Origin: Roseobacter sp. SK209-2-6
GTDB lineage: Bacteria; Pseudomonadota; Alphaproteobacteria; Rhodobacterales; Rhodobacteraceae
DNA length: 64,000 bases
Direction of reading: 5' to 3'
Assembly (NCBI RefSeq): GCF_000169455.1
Contig: NZ_AAYC01000001.1
Span: 141,001-205,000, forward strand
In this document: positions 55,023 to 64,000 of the stretch, piece after piece
Layout: every line of letters starts with the position of its first letter
Numbering within the stretch: position 1 is the first letter of the stretch
Notes under the pieces: generated by a model
Database searches by the model: none
What the model was told of the DNA's origin: nothing
Seen by the model: the letters and a program-made list of their open reading frames with translations, nothing else
Translations under genes and position numbers: made by a program

Positions 55023-55133
55023 GTCTGCTCGCTTGTTTGTGTCTTGTTGTCATCAAGATAAGGAACCCCTGCGGGTGTTTCCAGAGCCACCTGGGTACTT
55101 GTCAGTCGGCTGTTGCCACGCTACTTGCCCGAC

Positions 55134-55901
55134 ATGCCGCGTTTTGCTCTCAAAGTCGAATACCATGGAAAACCCTTTGCCGGCTGGCAAAGGCAAAAGG
55201 ACCTGCCCTCTGTTCAGGGTGCGATAGAGGATGCCTTGTCCCGACTGGAACCTGGGGCTCATACCATCGCGGCTGCGGGGCGAACCGATACAGGGGTGCA
55301 TGGGCTGGGTCAGGTTGCGCATTGTGACCTGCAGAAGGACTGGGACCCATTCCGTCTTTCAGAAGCGTTGAATTATCATCTGAAACCCGCACCTGTGGCA
55401 ATTCTGGACTGTGCCGGGGTCGATGAGGATTGGCATGCACGCTTCTCGGCGATCGAACGCCAGTATCTGTTTCGAATTCTGATGCGCCGGGCGCCGGCGA
55501 CGCATGACGCGGGCCAGGTGTGGCAGATCAATCATGAGCTGGATGTCGCGGCGATGCAGGAAGCCGCGGACCATTTGATCGGCAATCACGATTTTACCAC
55601 ATTCCGATCCTCGATTTGTCAGGCGGCCAGCCCGCAAAAGACATTGGATGAGCTGCGCATTGAAACTGTTCAGGGTTTGTCTGGTCCCGAAGTGCACTTC
55701 CATGTGCGCGCCCGCAGTTTTCTACACAATCAGGTCCGCAGTTTTGTTGGAACCCTGGAGCGCGTCGGGGCAGGATCCTGGGAACCCTTGGATGTGAAAC
55801 ACGCCCTGGAAGCCTGTGACCGCTCCGCATGTGGGCCTGTTTGTCCGGGTCATGGCCTCTATCTGGCGCGTGTCGGCTATCCAGACGACCCATTCAGCTG
55901 A
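55134..55901 (+). CDS. truA: tRNA pseudouridine(38-40) synthase
   Basis: Modifies uridines 38-40 in the anticodon arm of many tRNAs. 255 residues from ATG 55134. It starts [21 protein letters not shown], and the catalytic Asp52 is in [27 protein letters not shown] and [20 protein letters not shown] are later signatures. A TTG 21 nt upstream is possible but adds residues atypical of the family. It diverges from ycjX with about 110 bp between. Confidence 0.97.
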   Translation: MPRFALKVEYHGKPFAGWQRQKDLPSVQGAIEDALSRLEPGAHTIAAAGRTDTGVHGLGQVAHCDLQKDWDPFRLSEALNYHLKPAPVAILDCAGVDEDWHARFSAIERQYLFRILMRRAPATHDAGQVWQINHELDVAAMQEAADHLIGNHDFTTFRSSICQAASPQKTLDELRIETVQGLSGPEVHFHVRARSFLHNQVRSFVGTLERVGAGSWEPLDVKHALEACDRSACGPVCPGHGLYLARVGYPDDPFS

Positions 55902-56122
55902 TTCCCAGCCCGGGATTGCTTTGATCGCTCTGTGTCAAAATTTGGCTTCAAAGGTGAGTCCCGAATGTTTGAATTGATCTTGTTTGAAGCGAATTACACG
56001 TTCCAACCGGTTTTCGGGCCATTCCTTAGCTGACTCCTGCGTGAGGTCATCGTGAAATTAAGGAAAAAATATCGAATGGCATTTATCACCCATGCACTAG
56101 TTATGGTGACGCAATCAGGAGC

Positions 56123-57553
56123 ATGGCATTGTTTTTCAGGAAGAAAGCTCAAGATGAGAGTTCCGCGCAAGACCTGGGAATGGTCATTGCGGATATGATC
56201 GACCGCACTCAGGCGACGATCCACTTCGACCCCAAAGGCAATATTGTAACCGCCAATCAGAATTTTCTGAATGCGCTGGGCTATTCGCTGGATGAAATTG
56301 CAGGCAAACATCACGCGATGTTCGTGGATAAGGATTACGCGCAGAGCACGGAATACAAGCAATTCTGGCAGAGCCTGGGCGAAGGTGAAGTGTTCACCAA
56401 TCAGTTCCCAAGAGTCACCAAAGCCGGGCAAACAATCTGGATCCAGGCCACCTATGCCCCCTGCTTTGATGATGCCGGCAAGGTGACTGGTGTGGTCAAG
56501 GTTGCTACCGATGTCACGGGGCGACGTCAGGGTCTGGCGGCGATCGCCGAAGGTTTGGAGGCGCTGCGCCACGGTGACTTAAGTCACCGTGTTAAAGTGA
56601 GTGAAATCAAAGATATCGGCGATCTAGGGCGTGCTTATAACGACTCTGTCAAGCAGCTGAACGAAACCGTGACAACCGCAAAACAGGTCTCCTTTACTGT
56701 CGGGCAGACAGCTACTGAAATTAGCCAGTCCACCAGTGATCTGTCGCATCGTACTGAAAGCCAGGCGGCCACCCTGGAAGAGACCGCCGCAGCGTTGGAG
56801 CAACTGACCTCGACTGTTCAGGACGCGGCAAATGGTGCGCGCAAAGTCGAAGAGATCGTCGACAATGCAAAATCGGTTGCGGAGCAAAGTGGTTTGGTTG
56901 TGGAACAGGCGATCAATGCCGTGTCCAAGATCGAAAACTCCTCGGAAGAGATCGCTAAGATTATCACGGTGATCGATGATATTGCCTTTCAGACCAACCT
57001 CCTGGCCTTGAATGCCGGGGTGGAGGCCGCCCGCGCGGGTGAAGCCGGACGTGGTTTTGCTGTGGTGGCTTCAGAAGTGCGCGCACTCGCACAGCGCTCC
57101 GCGCATGCTGCTGGGGAAATCAAACAGCTGATTGGCGAGAGCAAGCATCACGTTGGCAGCGGCGTGGATCTGGTTGGGAAAACCGGCGCAGAACTCCAGT
57201 GCATCATTGAAAGTGTCGGCACCATTTCAAGCCATATCAGCCAGATTGCGCGCGGAGCCTCTGAACAGTCGACAACTCTGCTGGAGATCAACACCGGCGT
57301 GACCCAGCTGGATCAGGTAACACAACAGAATGCGGCCATGGTGGAAGAAACAACCGCAGCTAGCCAAACCCTTTCAAATGATGCACAGCAGCTTATGCGG
57401 CAAATGGAGACTTTCCAAACCGCGTCTGGATCAGCAGCCAATGTTGTCCGGATGCCACAGGCAGCCCCCCCTGTGAACAAGCCTGAAGTTTCTCTTTCGG
57501 TCAGCAATGGCGGCGATACCCCAGCGACCCCTCCAGGCTGGGAAGATTTCTAA
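56123..57553 (+). CDS. Soluble PAS-containing methyl-accepting chemotaxis protein
   Basis: 476 residues with no membrane helix. A PAS domain at about 22-135 ([37 protein letters not shown] to [13 protein letters not shown]) is followed by a short HAMP-like segment and a long coiled-coil signalling domain. Its hairpin tip is the highly conserved [37 protein letters not shown]. The last residues, GWEDF, fit the CheR/CheB-docking pentapeptide (NWETF/GWEEF type). It probably senses a cytoplasmic redox or energy cue. GGAG stands only one base before ATG, unusually close. No che genes are adjacent. Confidence 0.93.
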   Translation: MALFFRKKAQDESSAQDLGMVIADMIDRTQATIHFDPKGNIVTANQNFLNALGYSLDEIAGKHHAMFVDKDYAQSTEYKQFWQSLGEGEVFTNQFPRVTKAGQTIWIQATYAPCFDDAGKVTGVVKVATDVTGRRQGLAAIAEGLEALRHGDLSHRVKVSEIKDIGDLGRAYNDSVKQLNETVTTAKQVSFTVGQTATEISQSTSDLSHRTESQAATLEETAAALEQLTSTVQDAANGARKVEEIVDNAKSVAEQSGLVVEQAINAVSKIENSSEEIAKIITVIDDIAFQTNLLALNAGVEAARAGEAGRGFAVVASEVRALAQRSAHAAGEIKQLIGESKHHVGSGVDLVGKTGAELQCIIESVGTISSHISQIARGASEQSTTLLEINTGVTQLDQVTQQNAAMVEETTAASQTLSNDAQQLMRQMETFQTASGSAANVVRMPQAAPPVNKPEVSLSVSNGGDTPATPPGWEDF

Positions 57554-57932
57554 ACTGAGTTTCTAAGCACGGGTTTTAAGGCCCAGCCAATCTGCGCTGG
57601 TCCAACCCCCACTTAGCCGAGTAGTGAGTGGAAGGGCGGCCCTTAGTGGGTCGCCCGATGGGATTTCACCCCTGGTTCTAACGTCGCAGAAGCGTTGGGC
57701 CGAGGTTCGGGCTGGTCTCTATATTTATCTCTAAACTGACTCTGGGCCAGTCAAAAGGGCGGCAGATCTCCTACAGATCTGTGGGGGTCAACAATATGTG
57801 ACTGACCGCTGGGCGTCCTGTCCCCATTACCTATTGATATGTTCGGCCTAGTCGCCGCGTTGCGCGCGAAACCTGTGTTGACTCTTCGTCATCGGACCGC
57901 AACTTTGGCGGCAAATACAGCTAGGGGACAAC
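57554..57932. other. Intergenic between the chemoreceptor and pxpB genes
   Basis: About 380 bp without a supported gene. GGGCGGCC and GGTCGCCC (57634-57655) can form a hairpin without a T-run, a possible weak end for the chemoreceptor transcript. AGGGGACAAC before pxpB is its ribosome site. Confidence 0.5.
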
Positions 57933-58685
57933 ATGACAGGGCCTGCCAATCCGGAGTTCCCGGTGATCCGAACAATTGGGTTACAGGGGGTGCTGGTTAC
58001 CTTTTCTGATGTACTGAGTGAGAGGTCAAACCGTGCCTCACTGGCCTTTAGTGAGGCGGTGAAATCGCAAAACTGGTCCGGTATATTCGAAGTCTCTACC
58101 TCGCTGGCCTCCGTTTTCTTGCGTTTCGACACCTCCCAGCTTCGTCATGAAGCTCTAAAGGATCTTCTCTTGGACCTGCTGCAAACGCGTGATTGGTTTC
58201 AGGCGGCTTTGCCAGCGGGACGGAAGTTCTGGCAGGTGCCTTGCGTCTATGGCACGGAATTGGCACCGCAATTGGCGGAAGCGGCCGATCTGGCCGGGAT
58301 GAGTGAAAGCCAGGCCATCGACAACCTCAGCGCAGCGCGTGTTCGTGCCTTGACCATTGGCTTTGCGCCGGGGCAGCCCTATCTGGGGCCACTTGGAGCG
58401 GAATGGGACATTCCGCGGCTGCGTGAGTTAACGCCACGGGTACCAGCTGGCGCACTGATAGTGGCGATCAGCCAGCTCGTACTCTTCACAACACAGGCGC
58501 CAACGGGGTGGCGTCACATCGGGCAAACGGGGTTTCGCGGGTTTCAACCCGGCGGCAAAGATCCAATCGCACTGCGGGCTGGGGACGAAATGCAATTTAT
58601 GCCGGTGACTCAGGTCGAGTTTGCGCGCCTTTGTGAAAAAGACCCCTATTTTGGCGGCGCAAAATGCCGGGAGATTCCAGCATGA
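57933..58685 (+). CDS. pxpB: 5-oxoprolinase subunit B
   Basis: Part of the three-subunit ATP-dependent 5-oxoprolinase (PxpABC) that opens pyroglutamate to glutamate. 250 residues of the KipI/allophanate-hydrolase-subunit-1 family: FWQVPCVYGTELAPQL, ALTIGFAPGQPYLGPLGAEWDIPRLRELTPRVPAGALIVAISQLVLFT and GWRHIGQTGFRGFQPG are the usual blocks. AGGGGA precedes the ATG. The stop overlaps the pxpC start (ATGA), so the two are coupled. Confidence 0.93.
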   Translation: MTGPANPEFPVIRTIGLQGVLVTFSDVLSERSNRASLAFSEAVKSQNWSGIFEVSTSLASVFLRFDTSQLRHEALKDLLLDLLQTRDWFQAALPAGRKFWQVPCVYGTELAPQLAEAADLAGMSESQAIDNLSAARVRALTIGFAPGQPYLGPLGAEWDIPRLRELTPRVPAGALIVAISQLVLFTTQAPTGWRHIGQTGFRGFQPGGKDPIALRAGDEMQFMPVTQVEFARLCEKDPYFGGAKCREIPA

Positions 58686-59713
58686 AGGGGCTGAAAACAC
58701 TGCGTGTTGGCCCTTCTGTGACAGTCCAGGATCAGGGCAGGCCGGGTCGTCTGGCCCAGGGGCTTTCCTGTGGTGGTGCTGCAGATCTGTTGGCCTTGGC
58801 CGAAGGGGCGGCATTGTTGCGGCAGAGCCCGGATCTTGCGGCATTGGAACTGGCAGGGATGGGTGGCATCTTTGAGGCGCAAGGTGATCTGCGAATTGCC
58901 CTCACAGGGGCGCCAATGTCAGTGCAGCGCGATGGAGAGACCCTCTCCTGGAATGCCTCACACTTAATGCGGGATGGGCAGCGTCTGGAAATTGGCGCGG
59001 CCAAGCGCGGGGTCTATGGCTATCTGCATATTGGCGGAGGGATCGACAGTGCCCCCCTCTTGGGTGCGCGTGCAACCCATCTGATTTCCGGGCTTGGTGG
59101 TGCAGTTGCTGTGGGTGATTTCCTGCAGGCGGGTGCTGACGCCGGTCGCGATGTCGGGATGACGCTTCCGGCAGAGGATCGCTTTGGCGGGGGGGAGTTG
59201 CGGATTGTTGAGAGTTTTCAGTCCGATCTCTTCTCAACTGAGGTGCGGAAGCGCTTTGCCGAGACCAGTTTTACCCGGGGCACACGCGCCAACCGAATGG
59301 GGGTGGAGCTGATCTCTGAAGGGGAGGGTTTCGCAGCGGCCGGACAACTCAATATTCTATCGGAAATCATTGTGCCTGGGGATGTGCAGATGACCGGTGA
59401 TGGCAAACCCTTCATTTTGTTGCGGGAAGCACAGACGACCGGCGGCTATCCCCGGATTGGCACCGTGTTACCCTGTGATTTATTCCGTGCAGCGCAGGCG
59501 CAGGCTGGGGAGCCATTGAGGCTGCGGTGGGTTTCCCTGAATGAGGGTTTGGGCATTCAGGGAAAGTTCGACAAAGCGATGAGGGCCTTGCCGAGTGCCT
59601 GCAAAGCCTTGGTGCGCGATCCTGCGACAATGCAGGATCTACTGTCCTATCAGTTGATCAGCGGTGCAATTTCGGCAGGTGCTGATCTTTTTTCAGATGG
59701 AGAATTCAAATGA
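58682..59713 (+). CDS. pxpC: 5-oxoprolinase subunit C
   Basis: 343 residues of the KipA/biotin-dependent-carboxyltransferase family. It starts LKTLRVGPSVTVQDQGRPGRLAQGLSCGGAADLLAL and has RGTRANRMGVEL, ILSEIIVPGDVQMTGDGKPFILLREAQTTGGYPRIGTV. It forms the 5-oxoprolinase core with PxpB. Its stop overlaps the pxpA start, so the three genes form one tightly coupled operon. Confidence 0.93.
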   Translation: MKGLKTLRVGPSVTVQDQGRPGRLAQGLSCGGAADLLALAEGAALLRQSPDLAALELAGMGGIFEAQGDLRIALTGAPMSVQRDGETLSWNASHLMRDGQRLEIGAAKRGVYGYLHIGGGIDSAPLLGARATHLISGLGGAVAVGDFLQAGADAGRDVGMTLPAEDRFGGGELRIVESFQSDLFSTEVRKRFAETSFTRGTRANRMGVELISEGEGFAAAGQLNILSEIIVPGDVQMTGDGKPFILLREAQTTGGYPRIGTVLPCDLFRAAQAQAGEPLRLRWVSLNEGLGIQGKFDKAMRALPSACKALVRDPATMQDLLSYQLISGAISAGADLFSDGEFK

Positions 59714-60483
59714 CCAAGTCAGTTGATCTGAATGCCGACATGGGAGAGAGCTTTGGCCCTTGGAATATGGGCGATGACAAAGCGCTGCTGGATATTGTTA
59801 CCTCTGCCAATATTGCTTGTGGGTTTCACGCAGGTGATCCGGATGTGATGGCGCAGACCATGGAAATGGCGCGAGAGAATGACGTCGGCATTGGCGCCCA
59901 TCCGGGCTTTCCAGATCTGCAGGGCTTTGGCCGGCGCAAGATGCATATGACCCCAGGTAGTCTGGGCAATATGGTGCGCTACCAATTGGGAGCGGCACAG
60001 GGTATGGCCACTGCAAAGGGTGCAAAGGTTCGGCATCTGAAGCTGCATGGCGCGCTCTCCAACATGGCCTGTGTTGACCACGCGATGGCGCGTGCCTGCT
60101 ATGAGGCGGCGCTGGATGTGGATCCGGATATCATCATCATGGTTCTTGCCGCCACCGCGATGGAAGAGGTGGTGCGAGAGCTTGGCTGCAACTGGTGTGG
60201 AGAGATCTTTGCTGACCGGGCCTATAATGATGACGGCACCCTGGTGGACCGCAGCCTGCCAGGCGCGGTGATCCATGATGCAGAGCTGGCGGGCCCGCGC
60301 ATTTTGCAAATGGTGCAGGAAGGCGCAATCATCACCGAAAGCGGTAAGCGTATCCCCACCGCAATCGATACAATCTGCCTGCATGGCGACACGGCTGAGG
60401 CGGTGGAGCTGGCAAAATCCGTGCGCGGCTCATTAGAGGGCGGCGGCGTGCAGGTCGCGCAATTTTGCGGACGTCAGGGCTAG
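59710..60483 (+). CDS. pxpA: 5-oxoprolinase subunit A (LamB/YcsF family)
   Basis: 257 residues. SVDLNADMGESFGPWNMGDDKALLDIVTSANIACGFHAGDP at the start, GIGAHPGFPDLQGFGRR and RHLKLHGALSNMACVDHAMA are the family motifs that line the active site. The order pxpB-pxpC-pxpA is the arrangement shown to form a 5-oxoprolinase in many bacteria. It converges with the LuxR gene, 32 bp from its stop. Confidence 0.94.
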   Translation: MTKSVDLNADMGESFGPWNMGDDKALLDIVTSANIACGFHAGDPDVMAQTMEMARENDVGIGAHPGFPDLQGFGRRKMHMTPGSLGNMVRYQLGAAQGMATAKGAKVRHLKLHGALSNMACVDHAMARACYEAALDVDPDIIIMVLAATAMEEVVRELGCNWCGEIFADRAYNDDGTLVDRSLPGAVIHDAELAGPRILQMVQEGAIITESGKRIPTAIDTICLHGDTAEAVELAKSVRGSLEGGGVQVAQFCGRQG

Positions 60484-60515
60484 GGGCCGGCCGCAGTCAG
60501 GGCCAGCAGCAAGGG

Positions 60516-61304
60516 TCAGCCCATGGCATTGAGGATAAGCGTGGCAATCTGGGTGGCTGAGCTCACACCCAGTTTGCCATAGGCCCGGCGCCGCAATGTT
60601 CTGACGGTGTTTTCCGAAACGCCCAGATCCAGCGCCGAGCCTGCCACGCTTTTTCCTTGCAAGGCCAGATCGCAAACCTCGGCTTCCCGTGCCGTAAGAG
60701 CGCCGAAAGCGCCCGCATTGCGCAGGCGCAGGTCGGTGACACGTCCACTTGCCGCCCGGGCAAAAGCCGTGGCTCCTGCGATCCGGTGCCTGAGGCCAAT
60801 GAGCTCATGGGCCAGTGGCAGAACCTGCTGCAGCCGCTCCATTTCCGTATCGGTAAACCAGCCGGATTTTTCGCTGCGCAGGAAAAAGGACTGAAAGCCC
60901 ACCCTCTCAGAATATGAGGAAACAGTGACGCGTTCGATCATCCCATCGCGCACATAGATCGGGCTGATTTGATCATCGGGAGCGGGACGCCAGCGTTCGA
61001 TCATCAGCCCGCCGCCACGTGCGGCTTCGATGCGATCCAAAATGCTCTGCATCAATGCCATATTGGCAAGGATCTTTTGGGCGTTGCGATTAAACCAATA
61101 GCCGCTCATTTCTCCCGCCCAGATTGATAGCACAGGTTCGGGACGGTTCATGTCGGCGACATAGAAGGTGCCAAAATTGGCTATATCAGCAGCCCTGCAC
61201 ACATAGGCAAGCAACCGTTCGGCAAAACCGCATTGTGTTACGGTGGCGACAAGCTCTGTGATTTCATCACGCGGCAAGGGAGTTGGTGGGAAGATGTCAC
61301 TCAT
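60516..61304 (-). CDS. LuxR-family transcriptional regulator
   Basis: 262 residues from ATG 61304 (an upstream in-frame extension is not typical and would overlap the dehalogenase promoter). The C terminus is a LuxR HTH: LTAREAEVCDLALQGKSVAGSALDLGVSENTVRTLRRRAYGKLGVSSATQIATLIL. The N-terminal 190 residues have no autoinducer-domain signature that I recognise and may be a GAF-like or novel sensor (SGYWFNRNAQKILANMALMQSILDRIEAARG). It is divergent from the reductive dehalogenase gene with 76 bp between, so it is the prime candidate regulator of that gene. Confidence 0.88.
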   Translation of the reverse strand: MSDIFPPTPLPRDEITELVATVTQCGFAERLLAYVCRAADIANFGTFYVADMNRPEPVLSIWAGEMSGYWFNRNAQKILANMALMQSILDRIEAARGGGLMIERWRPAPDDQISPIYVRDGMIERVTVSSYSERVGFQSFFLRSEKSGWFTDTEMERLQQVLPLAHELIGLRHRIAGATAFARAASGRVTDLRLRNAGAFGALTAREAEVCDLALQGKSVAGSALDLGVSENTVRTLRRRAYGKLGVSSATQIATLILNAMG

Positions 61305-61380
61305 TCGGGTGACAGACTGAGAGATTTGCCGTGGAATAGTCAAGCACAAAGCGAGACACAAAATCCCGGACCAGGCAGAT

Positions 61381-64000
61381 ATGACCCAGATCTTTTCCAG
61401 CAAGAACCGCCCCATTCACCTGGGCCCCTACCCGATGGAACGTTTGGTGCGTGGTCCGATGCCGGACCTCACGGCGGTTCAGCCGTTTCAACCGCTGGAT
61501 TTCCAACGCCCGGGTGCGCCTGCCTCTATCGTCAATGCCATGGGCGAATATCAGGCGATGATGGATGCGATCCGGGATGGCTTGGTGAACAAGGCGCAGG
61601 CTGGTTGTCCGAGTGATCCAAGAGAACGTGCGGATCACATCAAAGCCTTTGGCTTTTTCTCGGATGCCTCGATGGTGGGGATCGGGCCCTTGCCTGCGTC
61701 GGCCCGGTTGGCGTGCCCTTACCGCAACCCGGACATCTCACGCCTGGCGGAGGATCTGAAGACCCGCCAGACCAAGACGCTAGCGGCCGGGATTGATCTG
61801 ATCATGGCCGATCTGAAAGAGGCAATGGAGGCGCCGCCCACCACGATTGGTGATCACTCCCGCGCGATTGTCTTTCTCTATGAGATGCCGCGCGATCCGC
61901 GGCAGGGTGAGGAGGGCTGTGATTGGCTGGAAGAGGCGGAGCAGCACCGTGCCTGCTTGCGCGCCAGTGAAACCGCTGTAGTCCTGGCCAATTACATCCG
62001 TCTTCTAGGCTGGGACGCCAAGGCCCATACCGGCACGTCGTCGGATGTGGACCTCAACCAGCTGGCGGTATCCTCAGGGCTTGCCTCGATCGAGGGCGGC
62101 AAGCTGGTCAACCCATTCCTGGGCGAGCGCTTTGGCCTGGCGGCGGTCACCACTGATTTTGACCTCGCACAGGATCGCCCCTTGCTGCCGTTGGATCAGC
62201 AGCCTCTGCTGCAGGTAAAGGGCCCCAAATGGTGGCTTGGCCTTGGGTCACAGAAATCCGCATTTAACCGCGACCCCTTCCGTAGTCGCGCGTTCAAGGA
62301 TGGTCCGCACCCGTTTGAGACATTGAGCCGTGTCGAGACACCTACGACCTATATAGACGAAGCGCATGTGGCACGGGTGCCCAAACGCACCGATATGTTT
62401 GCCCGCAGCCAGTTCGGAGACATGGGCAAAGGCAACCAGAAGGCTGCGACCGGCGGCTTCTACGTGCGCAAGGCTGCGCCCTCGATGGCACAGCGCCGCA
62501 TGCTCGGGGCCTTTGTCCTCTTGCAGGACGGAGAGTCCGCTTCTGGCGGCCCCCGTCCGACTGATGCGGATCGCAATGCAGCCAATATCAAAGCCGCCAG
62601 TTATTGGCTGGGGATCGACGCAGTCGGCATTAGCCGCTGTCCGGGTTGGAGCTGGTACAGCCATGACGCCACCGGGGCCGAAATTGTGCCGGAGCATGAT
62701 CAGGCCATCAGCATGATTGTGGATCAGGGCTTTGAAACCACCGAAGGAACCTCGGGCGATGATTGGATCGCCGTGGCGCAGTCAATGCGCGCCTATCTGC
62801 GGTTTTCCTTGCTTGGCGGGGTGATAGCCCGCCAGATCCGCAACCTCGGTTACAAGGCCAAGGCCCATACGGTAATGGACGGTGAAGTGCTGCAGCCGCC
62901 GCTCCTGCTGCTTTCGGGCCTGGGCGAGGTGAGCCGCATCGGCGAAGTGATCCTCAACCCCTTCCTGGGACCGCGGCTTAAATCCGGGGTGGTCACCACC
63001 GACATGCCGCTGGCCCATGACAAGCCGATCGACTTCGGCCTGCAAAAATTCTGTGAGAGCTGCAATAAATGCGCCCGCGAATGCCCCTCAGGCGCTATCA
63101 CTGCCGGCCCCAAGCTGATGTTCAATGGCTATGAGATCTGGAAAAGCGACAGCCAGAAATGCACCACCTACCGGATCACCACTCCCGGTGGCGCCATGTG
63201 TGGCCGTTGTATGAAAACCTGCCCCTGGAACCTTGAGGGTCTCTTTGCCGAGCGCCCCTTCCGCTGGGCCGCGATGAACCTGCCCAAAGCCGCGCCGGTC
63301 TTGGCCAAGCTGGACGATGCGCTAGGCAACGGTGAAATGAGCCCGGTCAAGAAATGGTGGTGGGACCTGGAGATGGAAGAGGATGGCGGTTACCGGCCGA
63401 CTCGCCATCCGGTCAATGCGCGCGCCTTGCAGAAGGATCTGGATCTGAAGTTCGAAGACCAGACTCTGGCGGTCTATCCTGCGAACTTGGCACCGCACCC
63501 CTGGCCCTATCCTTTCCCGATGGACCGGGAGGCGGGGATCGAGGCCTATCAAGAGATGATTACCGCTGAGGAGTACAAAGCGCGGCGCGCCAGAGGGCAG
63601 AGTGGCGCCTGGGATCATCGCTACACCAATGATGCCGATAGTCCCGTTCTACAGGTCCGCGTCAGCAAGGTCGAAGCCATGAGTGAGGGCGTGACAAAAT
63701 ACGAATTCCAAAGCCTGGATGGCGCGCCTTTGCCGGAATGGAGTGCTGGGGCACATCTCGATATCGTGGTGGCGCCCGAATTCCTGCGCCAATACTCGAT
63801 GTCCGGAGATCCGGCGGATTGCAGCACCTATCAGATCGGTGTTCTGCGCGAAGACAGTGGTCGGGGTGGCTCCAAACTTCTTCACCGGATATTTGCCGAA
63901 GAGCGCAAGGTCTTCATATCCCGCCCGATCAATCACTTCCCGCTGGAGGAGGGAGCAGAGAAATCCTTCCTGATGGGCGGTGGCATCGGTGTCACGCCGA
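61381..64000 (+). CDS. Self-sufficient reductive dehalogenase with fused flavin reductase (3' end outside window)
   Basis: 873 codons are visible and the frame is open at the edge. An N-terminal cobalamin-type dehalogenase domain (GGFYVRKAAPSMAQRRMLGAF, NIKAASYWLGIDAVGISRCPGWSWYSHD, SLLGGVIARQIRNLGYKAKAH) is followed by two Fe-S cluster motifs: C558-C561-C564-C568 (CESCNKCARECP) and C594 with C607-C610-C614 (CGRCMKTCPW). From about residue 750 a ferredoxin-reductase-like module appears: LRQYSMSG (flavin-binding, residues 802-809) and, at the very end, GGGIGVTP. There is no twin-arginine signal, so it is cytoplasmic. The layout matches the NAD(P)H-using BhbA/NpRdhA class of marine proteobacteria, which remove halogen from halophenols without respiration. 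Confidence 0.9.
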   Translation, partial: MTQIFSSKNRPIHLGPYPMERLVRGPMPDLTAVQPFQPLDFQRPGAPASIVNAMGEYQAMMDAIRDGLVNKAQAGCPSDPRERADHIKAFGFFSDASMVGIGPLPASARLACPYRNPDISRLAEDLKTRQTKTLAAGIDLIMADLKEAMEAPPTTIGDHSRAIVFLYEMPRDPRQGEEGCDWLEEAEQHRACLRASETAVVLANYIRLLGWDAKAHTGTSSDVDLNQLAVSSGLASIEGGKLVNPFLGERFGLAAVTTDFDLAQDRPLLPLDQQPLLQVKGPKWWLGLGSQKSAFNRDPFRSRAFKDGPHPFETLSRVETPTTYIDEAHVARVPKRTDMFARSQFGDMGKGNQKAATGGFYVRKAAPSMAQRRMLGAFVLLQDGESASGGPRPTDADRNAANIKAASYWLGIDAVGISRCPGWSWYSHDATGAEIVPEHDQAISMIVDQGFETTEGTSGDDWIAVAQSMRAYLRFSLLGGVIARQIRNLGYKAKAHTVMDGEVLQPPLLLLSGLGEVSRIGEVILNPFLGPRLKSGVVTTDMPLAHDKPIDFGLQKFCESCNKCARECPSGAITAGPKLMFNGYEIWKSDSQKCTTYRITTPGGAMCGRCMKTCPWNLEGLFAERPFRWAAMNLPKAAPVLAKLDDALGNGEMSPVKKWWWDLEMEEDGGYRPTRHPVNARALQKDLDLKFEDQTLAVYPANLAPHPWPYPFPMDREAGIEAYQEMITAEEYKARRARGQSGAWDHRYTNDADSPVLQVRVSKVEAMSEGVTKYEFQSLDGAPLPEWSAGAHLDIVVAPEFLRQYSMSGDPADCSTYQIGVLREDSGRGGSKLLHRIFAEERKVFISRPINHFPLEEGAEKSFLMGGGIGVTP

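Overview
The window looks like a chromosomal stretch of a marine Roseobacter-group alphaproteobacterium (Rhodobacteraceae, close to Ruegeria, Phaeobacter or Leisingera). The evidence is a SAM/SAH-type riboswitch before metK (a Rhodobacterales RNA), a complete ectoine/hydroxyectoine catabolic operon in the order described for Ruegeria pomeroyi, TRAP transporters, and the moderately GC-rich coding style. No species is claimed.

Layout. (1) 1-13,250: housekeeping genes. On the + strand are the end of lnt, riboswitch-metK, a ClpP-fold exported protein, trmB, aroA and cmk. On the - strand are a BLUF photoreceptor, trpF, a LapA-domain protein, ihfB, a LysE exporter, a small P-loop kinase, rpsA, a PAS-like protein and a nitroreductase. 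(2) 13,400-20,900: a decaying accessory region with a LysR gene, a broken TRAP transporter (nonsense-mutated dctP and an in-frame dctQ/dctM deletion chimera), an agmatinase-family gene, a dead IS5-type element, an exported agmatine deiminase-like enzyme and a more intact IS5/IS427-type element. (3) 21,000-34,450: enuR-uehABC-usp-eutABCDE-asnC-ssd-atf, which imports ectoines and degrades them towards aspartate. (4) 35,091-46,381: an island bounded by two directly repeated 1,353-bp IS3 copies. It carries two LysR genes, a YdhR-like protein, a small membrane protein, an interrupted integrase, a CobT-like VWA protein, and an amino-acid ABC importer without an ATPase next to a gamma-glutamyl-GABA hydrolase. 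It abuts the 3' end of a tRNA-Arg(ACG) gene. (5) 46,700-52,020: an RpiR regulator (probably frameshifted at its N terminus), a GMC oxidoreductase, an enolase-superfamily dehydratase and an aldehyde dehydrogenase, plausibly one sugar or polyol oxidation pathway. (6) 52,100-64,000: ycjX-GNAT-ycjF, truA, a soluble PAS chemoreceptor, the 5-oxoprolinase genes pxpBCA, a LuxR regulator and, running off the window end, a reductive dehalogenase fused to its own flavin reductase.

Most worth a second look: the 41-bp double-palindrome inserts found twice inside orfB of both IS3 copies; the self-sufficient reductive dehalogenase with a divergent LuxR gene; and the in-frame TRAP dctQ/dctM chimera. All family calls were made by eye from translated sequence; no database search was run.
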